Positions 1 to 5,631 of a DNA stretch of 8,368 nucleotides are shown here, one piece after another. The DNA comes from Desulfobacteraceae bacterium (GTDB lineage: Bacteria; Desulfobacterota; Desulfobacteria; Desulfobacterales; Desulfosalsimonadaceae), in contig SLGU01000023.1 of assembly GCA_007136525.1 (NCBI GenBank), forward strand, positions 1 through 8,368, written 5' to 3'. The first letter of the stretch is position 1. Each line of letters opens with the position of its first letter. Both the position numbers and the translations under genes were made by a program. A model generated the notes under the pieces. It was not told the DNA's origin, did not search any database, and saw nothing but the letters and a program-made list of their open reading frames with translations.

Positions 1-1
1 C

Positions 2-418
2 CAGGGTTTGCGGATCACCCCGGATACTTACCTGCAATTCAAGATTGACGAAATATGGATTAATCAGCAGCCGCCTGCCTCCGGTCCGGGCTACACCACT
101 GCAGCCCAGTATTTGAGCCTGATATTCAACATGGAAAGCAATCTGCACCGGATTCAGTTTTCCCTCCCGGGACAGGAAGTGGACCTTGAATCAGGCACCA
201 GCTTGCATTACACCTTCGGGCTGGGCGGGTTTCTGGCAGACAACATTTATAACCTTTTTGAACAGCAAGGGGTCGCTGTTCCCGAGCCCCTGTATTTGCA
301 GCTCATTCATTTTAACCAGCAGTTTCTGGAGCTTGATGATCCCTCGGAAATTGAGCACATTCAGCGAATGACGACGGATGTCATCAATATTGTCGAAGGG
401 TATAATGGCTTTGAATAA
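2..418 (+). CDS. Hypothetical protein, probably 5'-truncated by the window edge
   Basis: This is an open frame of about 139 codons that stays open to the left edge of the window and ends at TAA 416-418. The first in-frame start candidate is a TTG at position 8 with no visible ribosome binding site, so the real start is probably outside the window and this is the C-terminal part of a longer protein. The visible part is acidic, has many Gln and Leu residues, and shows no signal peptide, membrane segment or motif that I recognise. Its middle (Leu-Gly-Gly-Phe-Leu-Ala-Asp-Asn and the following helix-like stretch) looks like a folded soluble domain. Only 21 bases separate its stop from the next gene on the same strand, which suggests an operon with the small exported protein. 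No function is assigned. Confidence that it is coding rests on length, the matching strand and tight spacing. Confidence 0.6.
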   Translation, partial: QGLRITPDTYLQFKIDEIWINQQPPASGPGYTTAAQYLSLIFNMESNLHRIQFSLPGQEVDLESGTSLHYTFGLGGFLADNIYNLFEQQGVAVPEPLYLQLIHFNQQFLELDDPSEIEHIQRMTTDVINIVEGYNGFE

Positions 419-439
419 AAACGACAAAGGAGCGCTTAT

Positions 440-790
440 ATGAATATATCCATCAAAACGATAAGAAAGTTGCTGGTGTTGATCAGCCTGTCTGTTTTCA
501 TTCATTTTCACAACAGCTCCTTGCATGCCGGCGAAGTGTTCTTTCCTGATTGTGAGGCAAGGGCATTGACGGTGGCAGAGGTAGATGTGGATGCCGGGGT
601 TGCAATGGTTCAATCGCCCCATGGAGAAACAGAACTGTTATTTGTGGGGGACGTAATCGGAAAAGAAAAATTTTCGATCATTGCGATCCGGGCGTTTGTC
701 ATTGAACTGGAAAGCCCGCCCGATGATAACGGCCGAGTGCGCAGGGATTGCATTCCCGTGATGCCGTTGATGTCTTTTGAAGATATTTGA
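440..790 (+). CDS. Small exported protein with a PilP/GspC-like beta domain (tentative)
   Basis: A 116-residue protein with a good start: AAGGAG at 427-432 lies 7 bases before the ATG. Residues 1-10 are basic and 11-23 are hydrophobic; cleavage after Ala30 (Leu-His-Ala|Gly) would give a Sec signal peptide and a mature protein of about 86 residues. There is no lipobox. Residues 53-92 follow the pattern Ala-Met-Val-x-Ser-Pro-His-Gly-Glu, then Val-Gly-Asp-Val-Ile-Gly, then two hydrophobic strands. This is reminiscent of the small periplasmic beta domain of type IV pilus PilP and type II secretion GspC, where a 'P-x-G ... V-G-D-x-I-G' turn is common. The domain match is my inference from pattern alone. 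Cys38 and Cys104 could form a disulfide. No pilus or secretion genes are visible nearby, apart from the unrecognised gene just upstream. A hairpin 10 bases after the stop is the likely terminator. Confidence 0.72.
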   Translation: MNISIKTIRKLLVLISLSVFIHFHNSSLHAGEVFFPDCEARALTVAEVDVDAGVAMVQSPHGETELLFVGDVIGKEKFSIIAIRAFVIELESPPDDNGRVRRDCIPVMPLMSFEDI

Positions 791-800
791 TGCAAAAAAA

Positions 801-830
801 GGGGGTTACAGTGATGAATCTGTAACCCCC
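801..830. terminator. Bidirectional Rho-independent terminator between the small exported gene and tRNA-Lys
   Basis: A perfect 11-bp stem (801-811 pairs with 820-830, GGGGGTTACAG) encloses an 8-base loop. On the minus strand it is followed by seven T (complement of A794-800), ideal for ending the tRNA-Lys transcript, whose 3' end lies 10 bases away. On the plus strand it is followed by TTGATTTT and would also end the upstream two-gene unit. Confidence 0.9.
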
Positions 831-840
831 TTGATTTTAC

Positions 841-917
<77 letters not shown>

Positions 918-955
918 GGAACAGTTTGCAGCGTGCCATGATTTTCAAAATTGTT

Positions 956-984
956 CTTATAGCGGGATGCACCTGGTGTGTCAA
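956..984 (-). promoter_or_regulatory. Sigma-70 promoter of the tRNA-Lys gene
   Basis: On the minus strand there is a perfect -35 box TTGACA (complement of 979-984), a 17-bp spacer and a -10 box TATAAG (complement of 956-961, five of six consensus positions). The predicted start near 949 gives a leader of about 32 bases before the mature tRNA 5' end at 917. The box quality and spacing suit a strong stable-RNA promoter. The stretch after the -10 box is AT-rich, so no GC-rich stringent discriminator is visible. Confidence 0.82.
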
Positions 985-1014
985 ATGTTTTTTCCGGAAT
1001 CAATGCGGGATGCA

Positions 1015-1043
1015 TCTGAAAAAAATCGTTTTCAGACGGTTTT
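1015..1043 (-). terminator. Possible weak terminator of the KptA-like gene
   Basis: On the minus strand, 45 bases past the stop of the KptA-like gene, an imperfect hairpin (1036-1043 with 1022-1029, one mismatch, 6-base loop) runs into seven T (complement of A1019-1025). The same stretch holds an alternative perfect 8-bp inverted repeat, TCTGAAAA / TTTTCAGA (1015-1022 with 1029-1036). The stem is AT-rich and short, so this is only a candidate. Confidence 0.3.
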
Positions 1044-1087
1044 GTAAAAGGTCAGGATCAAGGCGCCCCCCATGGGGCAACATCTTT

Positions 1088-1843
1088 TCAATACCCGTCC
1101 GGCCATGTGTTTTTGTCCTTTTTCCTGCGGTGCTTTCTTTCCTGTTTCCAATCCAGTTTCTTTTTTTTCCCTTTTGCTGTTTTTCCTGCTGTGGGTATGA
1201 TCATTTCAGGCGTTACCATATATGTACCGTGCGCCGCTTGCGGCGCGGCGGGCCTATGGGTGGCGGCTGCCGCCTCTTTTTCAGGTTTTTTCGGCAGGGG
1301 CGGGCCGGTAAAGATGTCCGGCGGGATGTAATCTGCAAGAAAGAACAGGTCGGTAAACTGCAGGAACGATATACTGTTTTCCACAGCTTTTGACGCATGG
1401 ATGGTCAGCAGGACCGCATTTTGGGCTTTCCGGCGCCCGAGGCGCTCGGCCATGTGCTTGTCCGGGGAGCAGATGACATGGTCGTGTCCGGCCGGGAAAA
1501 TGCCTTTTTCCAGGGCGTGGGGATATGCTTTTTCCCGGACGCATGTGTACAGGAGTTTCGGCAATTGGCTGCAGGGAAGGGGTTCCGGAAGGTGCTGCCG
1601 GTCAATGGCGCGGATCAGGCTTTCTTTGATTTCAACGGGCGGCATGCTTTCAACGAGCATCAGTTCGTTCAGGCTGCTTTCCCGGATGTGCCGCCATCCA
1701 TCGGTTTCGTTGAGCGCTTTCAACAGGTCTTTGATTTTTACATATCCGGATTCATCCGGGATAAGGCCGAATTCCTCCGGATGCTTTTCCAGCATGTATG
1801 ACAAAAACTTTGCGAATTGCTTGATTTTCTTTTGCGGCGTCAT
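1088..1843 (-). CDS. Divergent Tpt1/KptA-family RNA 2'-phosphotransferase-like protein
   Basis: A 251-residue protein. Residues 9-43 (Gln-Phe-Ala-Lys-Phe-Leu-Ser-Tyr-Met-Leu ... Gly-Leu-Ile-Pro-Asp-Glu-Ser-Gly-Tyr) match the N-terminal winged-helix lobe of Tpt1/KptA. These enzymes transfer an internal RNA 2'-phosphate to NAD+, giving ADP-ribose 1''-2''-cyclic phosphate. Later family landmarks are Ile-Arg-Ala (78-80), His-Asp-His-Val-Ile-Cys-Ser (120-126, cf. HVHLS), Leu-Gly-Arg-Arg (135-138) and a closing Asp-Tyr-Ile-Pro-Pro-Asp-Ile-Phe (171-178). The core Arg-His pair that normally follows 'Ser-Tyr-x-Leu' is Glu19-Lys20 here, and the usual Tyr-His-Gly-Thr is Leu-Tyr-Thr (98-100). The two later arginines seem kept. 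After about residue 182 there is a Pro/Ala-rich linker and a strongly basic tail (221-245), making it about 70 residues longer than usual. The ATG has only a poor ribosome site (CCGGA directly before it). The family call is from motif recall. Activity is doubtful; an altered function is possible. Confidence 0.8.
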   Translation of the reverse strand: MTPQKKIKQFAKFLSYMLEKHPEEFGLIPDESGYVKIKDLLKALNETDGWRHIRESSLNELMLVESMPPVEIKESLIRAIDRQHLPEPLPCSQLPKLLYTCVREKAYPHALEKGIFPAGHDHVICSPDKHMAERLGRRKAQNAVLLTIHASKAVENSISFLQFTDLFFLADYIPPDIFTGPPLPKKPEKEAAAATHRPAAPQAAHGTYMVTPEMIIPTAGKTAKGKKKKLDWKQERKHRRKKDKNTWPDGY

Positions 1844-1885
1844 TCCGGAAAATCTGTAATCCGTTGTTTAAGGCCGGGCCCGTTT

Positions 1886-1920
1886 GGCGTACCGTCAGGC
1901 AGCGTGTGCTTGACGGTGCC
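1886..1920. repeat. Hairpin-forming inverted repeat in the KptA-like/hemL intergenic region
   Basis: ACCGTCAGGCA (1891-1901) pairs with TGCTTGACGGT (1907-1917) across a 5-base loop, with one G-T pair. GGC 1886-1888 and GCC 1918-1920 extend it across a 2-base bulge. Neither strand has a T-run after it, so it is not a standard terminator. It lies in the predicted 5' leader of the KptA-like gene, about 43 bases before that ATG. The G-T pair means the fold is slightly better in a plus-strand transcript. Confidence 0.55.
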
Positions 1921-1954
1921 GGATGTCTCTGGTACATGTAGTAGTCCTGATGTA

Positions 1955-1984
1955 TTATTACATGCGATTTTCCGGTTGTGTCAA
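1955..1984 (-). promoter_or_regulatory. Candidate sigma-70 promoter of the KptA-like gene
   Basis: On the minus strand there is a perfect -35 box TTGACA (complement of 1979-1984), an 18-bp spacer and TAATAA (complement of 1955-1960, four of six -10 positions). Transcription would begin near 1948 and leave a leader of about 105 bases. The three 13-bp tandem repeats begin one base beyond the -35 box, where an activator could sit. TACATG/CATGTA elements overlap and follow the -10 box. Confidence 0.45.
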
Positions 1985-1985
1985 T

Positions 1986-2024
1986 GTTATTGTTCTGGGT
2001 TATTGTTCTGGGTTATTGTTCTGG
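1986..2024. repeat. Three perfect 13-bp tandem repeats
   Basis: GTTATTGTTCTGG occurs three times head to tail with no gap (1986-1998, 1999-2011, 2012-2024), followed by a decayed partial copy (about 2028-2040). The array abuts the -35 box of the candidate minus-strand promoter and lies 117 bases before the hemL start. It could be an iteron-like protein site or a slippage-generated repeat; the sequence alone does not decide. Confidence 0.95.
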
Positions 2025-2141
2025 ATGCTATTGTGCTGAGTGTTGTTCGGGGGGTTGTTGGCATTCATTGGCGGCAGTCTGGAAACGTATTACAGGGCGT
2101 GTGGAAATTAAGAAACGGTTTTCCGGAACAAGGGGGAATAA

Positions 2142-3431
2142 ATGAGAGTGAAGACAAATTCGGAGCGTTTGTTTGATCGGGCTGTGGCATTGATTCCAGG
2201 CGGCGTGAACTCGCCGGTGCGTGCCTGCCGGGCTGTCGGGGGAAACCCGCTTTTTATAGATAAGGCCCAGGGGAGCCGGATTGTTGACGCAGACGGCAAC
2301 GAATACATCGATTTTGTAGGGTCCTGGGGGCCCATGATGCTGGGGCATCGCCATCCGGCTGTGATCGGTGCCATTGAGTCGGTGCTCAAGCGCGGGGTCA
2401 GTTTTGGCGCGCCCGTGGACCTGGAAGTGGAAATGGCGGAAATGATATGCAACGCCGTGCCATCCGTTGAAATGGTCCGCATGGTCAATTCCGGGACAGA
2501 AGCCACGATGTCCGCCATCCGGCTGGCCCGGGCCTTTACGGGCCGGGATATTCTGGTCAAGTTCGACGGCTGCTACCACGGCCATGCAGACACCCTGCTC
2601 GTGGCAGCGGGATCGGGTGTGGCGACATTGAATATCGCCGGAAGCCCGGGCGTCCCGGACGATACGATCCGCCATACGGTGTCTCTGCCGTACAACGATA
2701 CAGACGCGTTCAGCCAATTGATGGCCGAAAAAGGGGATGCGGTGGCCGCGGTCATCGTGGAGCCGGTGGCAGGCAACATGGGGCTGGTCCCGCCGGAGCC
2801 GGAATTTTTGAACGCGCTTCGATCGCTGAGTGAAGCGCGTGGCAGCCTGCTGATTTTTGACGAGGTCATGACGGGATTCAGGCTGTCATACGGCGGCGCC
2901 CAGGCGCTCTATGGCATTTCACCGGATTTGAGCTGTTTCGGAAAGATCGTCGGTGGCGGGCTGCCGGTCGGGGCATACGGCGGGAAAAGAGAAATTATGG
3001 ACCGTATCGCACCGGAAGGGCCTGTATACCAGGCCGGCACCCTTTCCGGCAACCCCCTTGCCATGGCGGCGGGCATCGCCACGCTTAAAGAGCTGCAGAA
3101 GCCCGGTTTTTACGAATCCGTAGAGGAGCAGGCGGATCGCTTGAGCAGCGGCATCCTCCGCATTGCAGACCGCATCGGGGTGCCCTTGTCCGTGAACCGG
3201 GCGGGGTCCATGATGAGCGTTTTTTTCACCGACCGGGAAGTGAGAAACTTTGAAGACGCAAAAACATCCAACCTGGATGTTTTCGGGGCGTATTACAACA
3301 AGATGCTTGAAAAGGGCATGTATCTGCCCCCATCCCAGTTCGAAGCGCTTTTTATTTCATCCGCCCATGACGCTGCTGACATCGATCTCTTTTTGTCCGC
3401 AGCAGAGGCGGTGCTGCCGGAGCTTGTGTAG
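2142..3431 (+). CDS. hemL: Glutamate-1-semialdehyde 2,1-aminomutase (HemL)
   Basis: A PLP enzyme of the cytosol that converts glutamate 1-semialdehyde to 5-aminolevulinate, the last step of the C5 route to haem, sirohaem and other tetrapyrroles. The 429-residue length is that of the family. Visible landmarks are the N-terminal Ile-Pro-Gly-Gly-Val-Asn-Ser-Pro-Val-Arg (18-27), Asn-Ser-Gly-Thr-Glu-Ala-Thr (116-122, PLP phosphate contacts), Tyr-His-Gly-His (145-148), Phe-Asp-Glu-Val (239-242, the Asp that contacts the PLP ring nitrogen) and Gly-Lys-Ile-Val-Gly-Gly-Gly (267-273), where Lys268 should form the Schiff base. Ala-Gly-Thr-Leu-Ser-Gly-Asn-Pro follows at about 298-305. AGGGGGA at 2131-2137 supports the ATG. 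It is divergent from the KptA-like gene, and mpl follows on the same strand after 67 bases without a terminator. No clear plus-strand promoter was found: TTGACG 1910-1915 with TACATG is weak. Confidence 0.97.
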   Translation: MRVKTNSERLFDRAVALIPGGVNSPVRACRAVGGNPLFIDKAQGSRIVDADGNEYIDFVGSWGPMMLGHRHPAVIGAIESVLKRGVSFGAPVDLEVEMAEMICNAVPSVEMVRMVNSGTEATMSAIRLARAFTGRDILVKFDGCYHGHADTLLVAAGSGVATLNIAGSPGVPDDTIRHTVSLPYNDTDAFSQLMAEKGDAVAAVIVEPVAGNMGLVPPEPEFLNALRSLSEARGSLLIFDEVMTGFRLSYGGAQALYGISPDLSCFGKIVGGGLPVGAYGGKREIMDRIAPEGPVYQAGTLSGNPLAMAAGIATLKELQKPGFYESVEEQADRLSSGILRIADRIGVPLSVNRAGSMMSVFFTDREVRNFEDAKTSNLDVFGAYYNKMLEKGMYLPPSQFEALFISSAHDAADIDLFLSAAEAVLPELV

Positions 3432-3485
3432 AAGCCATTTCTAAACATCACACACGACCTCTCTTAAACCAGGGGCAATTGATCC

Positions 3486-3501
3486 GAGGTGAGCTGATTT
3501 G
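3486..3501 (+). promoter_or_regulatory. Ribosome binding site selecting a TTG start for mpl
   Basis: GAGGTGA at 3486-3492 lies 6 bases before TTG 3499-3501. The next ATG in frame (within Val-His-Met-Thr-Ala) has no such site and would cut into the first beta strand before the Ile-Cys-Gly-Thr motif, so the TTG is the better start. Confidence 0.7.
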
Positions 3502-4935
3502 GAGCCCTTCGAGCTGGACCCCGTACTGAACAAAATCCCTGAAAACGTTTCATCCGTCCACATGACGGCGATTTGCGGCACGGCCATGGGTGCGCTGGCA
3601 GCCGCGCTGAAGGAAAAAGGGATCGCCGTGACCGGCTCGGATGCCGGCGTATACCCGCCCATGAGCACGTTTCTTGAAGGTCGGGGAATAACCGTTGCGG
3701 AAGGTTTTTCACCGGATCACCTGTCATACGGCCCGGACCTGGTTATCGTGGGAAACGCTGTCCGGCGGGATAACCCGGAAATTGCCGCAATCATAAAAAA
3801 TAAACTTCCCTACGGTTCCATGCCGCAGGCGGTCAACCGCTTCCTGGTGGAAGGCCGGCAGGCGGTGGTGGTGGCCGGCACCCACGGGAAAACCACCACG
3901 TCCGCGCTTATTGCATGGCTGCTGACATTCGCGGGGTATGACCCGTCTTTTCTCATTGGTGGGATACTGGGCAATTTCGGCGCCAACTACCATGTGGGCG
4001 GCGGCGGGTATGCCGTGCTGGAAGGGGATGAATACGACACCGCGTTTTTCGACAAGGGTGCCAAGTTTTTTCATTATCACCCGGACATTGCCGTGCTTAC
4101 CGGCGTTGAATTCGACCATGCCGACATTTTCAGGGACATCGATCACGTGGCGTCCGTGTTCGGGGCGTTTGTCCGCCGGATGAAACGCTCGGCCCGCCTT
4201 GTCGCCTATGACGCGGACCCGATCGTGGAAAGCCTGGTTGCCGGCCAAGCATGCCGTATGGAGACGTACGGGGAAAACCCGGGTTCGCACTGGCATGCGG
4301 GAAACATTTGGGCCGATCCCCCCTTCAGCGGTTTTGAGGTCTTGCGAAAGGGTAAACGGTTCGGACGGTTCAGGATGCGGCTCATCGGGGACCACAACCG
4401 CATGAACGCCCTTGCCGCTATCGCTGTGGTCGCCGGCATGGGAATACCCGCCGATGTCATTGCAGGGGGTCTTGAAGCATTCAGGGGGGTAAAGCGCCGC
4501 CAGGAAATCCGGGGTGTGAAAAACGGGGTGACCGTGATCGACGATTTTGCCCATCACCCGACCGCCGTAAAAAAGACCGTTGCCGCGGTAAAGGGTTTTT
4601 TCCCGGCGTCCCGTCTGATTGCCGTTTTTGAACCCCGGACCAACACCAGCATGCGCGACGTGTTCCAGGATGTTTACCCGGACTGTTTTGGCGGTGCAGA
4701 CCTGGTCTGCATAAGAAAACCCCCCCTTCTGGAAAAAATACCTGAAGACCGGCGGTTTTCATCGGAAAAACTGGTTTCGGACCTGAAGGCCAGAACAATT
4801 GACGCCCATTATTTTTCTGATACCGCGGACATCGTCACATTTACAGCTTCCCGGGCGCGTTCGGGGGACATTGTGCTGGTCATGTCAAACGGGGGGTTTG
4901 ACAACATTCATGAACGGCTGCTTGCAGCCCTTTAA
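3499..4935 (+). CDS. mpl: UDP-N-acetylmuramate:L-Ala-gamma-D-Glu-meso-DAP ligase (Mpl)
   Basis: Mpl is a cytosolic Mur-ligase-family enzyme. It uses ATP to attach the tripeptide recovered from old peptidoglycan directly to UDP-MurNAc, bypassing MurC, MurD and MurE. The 478-residue protein shows the N-terminal nucleotide-sugar domain with Ile-Cys-Gly-Thr-Ala-Met-Gly (25-31), where MurC has a Gly-rich loop. It has the ATP loop Gly-Thr-His-Gly-Lys-Thr-Thr-Thr (127-134), the Mpl-typical Glu-Gly-Asp-Glu-Tyr-Asp-Thr-Ala-Phe-Phe-Asp-Lys (175-186), and Glu-Phe-Asp-His-Ala-Asp-Ile-Phe (204-211). Gly-Asp-His-Asn-Arg-Met-Asn-Ala (297-304) and the C-terminal-domain Asp-Asp-Phe-Ala-His-His-Pro-Thr (348-355) follow. 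The DEYDTAFFDK block distinguishes it from MurC. It starts at TTG with a good ribosome site. It is probably co-transcribed with hemL, with no metabolic link between them. It ends 21 bases from the convergent cyclic-nucleotide-binding gene; I see no strong terminator there. Confidence 0.95.
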   Translation: MEPFELDPVLNKIPENVSSVHMTAICGTAMGALAAALKEKGIAVTGSDAGVYPPMSTFLEGRGITVAEGFSPDHLSYGPDLVIVGNAVRRDNPEIAAIIKNKLPYGSMPQAVNRFLVEGRQAVVVAGTHGKTTTSALIAWLLTFAGYDPSFLIGGILGNFGANYHVGGGGYAVLEGDEYDTAFFDKGAKFFHYHPDIAVLTGVEFDHADIFRDIDHVASVFGAFVRRMKRSARLVAYDADPIVESLVAGQACRMETYGENPGSHWHAGNIWADPPFSGFEVLRKGKRFGRFRMRLIGDHNRMNALAAIAVVAGMGIPADVIAGGLEAFRGVKRRQEIRGVKNGVTVIDDFAHHPTAVKKTVAAVKGFFPASRLIAVFEPRTNTSMRDVFQDVYPDCFGGADLVCIRKPPLLEKIPEDRRFSSEKLVSDLKARTIDAHYFSDTADIVTFTASRARSGDIVLVMSNGGFDNIHERLLAAL

Positions 4936-4956
4936 AAGGCCTGCGGCACGGCAGCG

Positions 4957-5460
4957 TCATTTTGTCCGGAGGCGATCTATTTCCTGCCGGGCTTCCATGA
5001 GGTCTGCTGTGGTTTTTTTCAGGCGGTTGGCCATGATTTCTGCAAATGACCGGTAAACCAGGTATTTGAATGTCAGCCGGCTGGTTTCATCGAGATGGTC
5101 GATATGGGATACCTTGACGATAAGGCAGGTGGTCCTGCCCACTGAAAACACCGATGCCGAGCGGGCAACGCCGGTGATGACGCCGATTTCGCCAAAAACA
5201 TCGCCTGTCCGGCGCAAAACGATGAGTTCTTTTCCGCCTTTCATCACCTTCACCCTGCCTGAGATGAGGTAAAACACCTGGTCATCCGAGGCGTTGTCTT
5301 CACTGAGGATAAGGTCGCCGTCCCTGTAGTCTTCAATGCTGCTCACTGCCAGCAGCTGCCGCAGGTCGCTCTCACTGAAGTTTTCAATGGCAGGGATAGT
5401 GCGCATCTGCTGTACCGTGTCGGTGTTTTCCTTTAAAAAGTCCTGGTCTTCATTTGCCAT
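4957..5460 (-). CDS. Stand-alone cyclic-nucleotide-binding (CRP/cNMP) domain protein
   Basis: A 167-residue cytosolic protein consisting of one cNMP-binding beta roll (about 23-125) and a helical C-terminus (about 126-167). It begins with Ile-Pro-Ala-Ile-Glu-Asn-Phe-Ser (22-29), as in CRP-like domains. Tyr-Leu-Ile-Ser-Gly-Arg-Val-Lys-Val (64-72) is the usual central strand pair. The phosphate-binding cassette is Phe-Gly-Glu-Ile-Gly-Val-Ile-Thr-Gly ... Ala-Arg-Ser-Ala-Ser (89-103); Glu91 and Arg100, which hold the ribose and phosphate of cAMP/cGMP in this family, are both present, so ligand binding is plausible. There is no helix-turn-helix, kinase or channel part. The last 33 residues look amphipathic and could be a coiled coil or partner-binding helix. 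GGAG (complement of 5469-5472) sits 8 bases before the ATG. Because a strong terminator separates it from the acyl-CoA ligase upstream, it should have its own promoter in 5461-5540, which I could not identify. Its partner is unknown. Confidence 0.88.
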   Translation of the reverse strand: MANEDQDFLKENTDTVQQMRTIPAIENFSESDLRQLLAVSSIEDYRDGDLILSEDNASDDQVFYLISGRVKVMKGGKELIVLRRTGDVFGEIGVITGVARSASVFSVGRTTCLIVKVSHIDHLDETSRLTFKYLVYRSFAEIMANRLKKTTADLMEARQEIDRLRTK

Positions 5461-5540
5461 TTAAGGATCTCCATAGAAAAATATCATGCCCGGGCGATGG
5501 CCTGCTCCGGCATCAGCATGGGGAAAATGCATTTTTCTGA

Positions 5541-5582
5541 CAGAAAAAAGGCGTGGCAGAAATCCACCGCGCCTTTTTTCTG
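5541..5582. terminator. Strong bidirectional Rho-independent terminator after the acyl-CoA ligase gene
   Basis: CAGAAAAAAGGCG (5541-5553) pairs perfectly with CGCCTTTTTTCTG (5570-5582). TGG 5554-5556 with CCA 5564-5566 closes a 7-base loop, and a 3-base bulge lies at 5567-5569. The A/T runs within the stem give a U-run on either strand. It lies 50 bases past the acyl-CoA ligase stop and separates that gene from the cNMP-domain gene downstream on the same strand. Confidence 0.88.
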
Positions 5583-5631
5583 TTGTTTCACCCCCGCTTC
5601 GGAGTTAAGGCGTGGGTTTTATTTAAACTTG

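Noticed and set aside
1062..1080. GC-rich GCCCC/GGGGC inverted repeat after the KptA-like stop
   Set aside because: The loop is only 2-4 bases and no T-run follows on either strand, so it does not qualify as a terminator.
1397..1859. Plus-strand frames of 134 and 152 codons over the KptA-like gene
   Set aside because: The opposite strand encodes a recognisable Tpt1/KptA-type protein with a candidate promoter; these are shadows.
1817..2176. 119-codon plus-strand frame in the intergenic region before hemL
   Set aside because: It runs through the tandem repeats and into hemL in another frame, with Cys/Val-rich composition and no ribosome site. A small leader peptide cannot be fully excluded, but nothing supports it.
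2028..2717. 229-codon minus-strand frame over the hemL start region
   Set aside because: It overlaps the well-supported 5' half of hemL, its product is a compositional shadow, and it has no plausible ribosome site.
3724..4557. 277-codon minus-strand frame inside mpl
   Set aside because: The plus-strand frame has all Mpl motifs; the antisense product is His/Pro-rich with no recognisable domain.
4916..4929. GGCTGC-TT-GCAGCC inverted repeat at the end of mpl as a terminator
   Set aside because: The 2-base loop is too small to form as drawn and only CTTTAAAA follows, so it is a poor terminator candidate.
5488..5514. GCCCGGGC palindrome and small GATGGCC/GGCATC hairpin upstream of the cNMP-domain gene
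   Set aside because: The stems are short and interrupted, and no promoter or known riboswitch layout goes with them, so they are likely chance.
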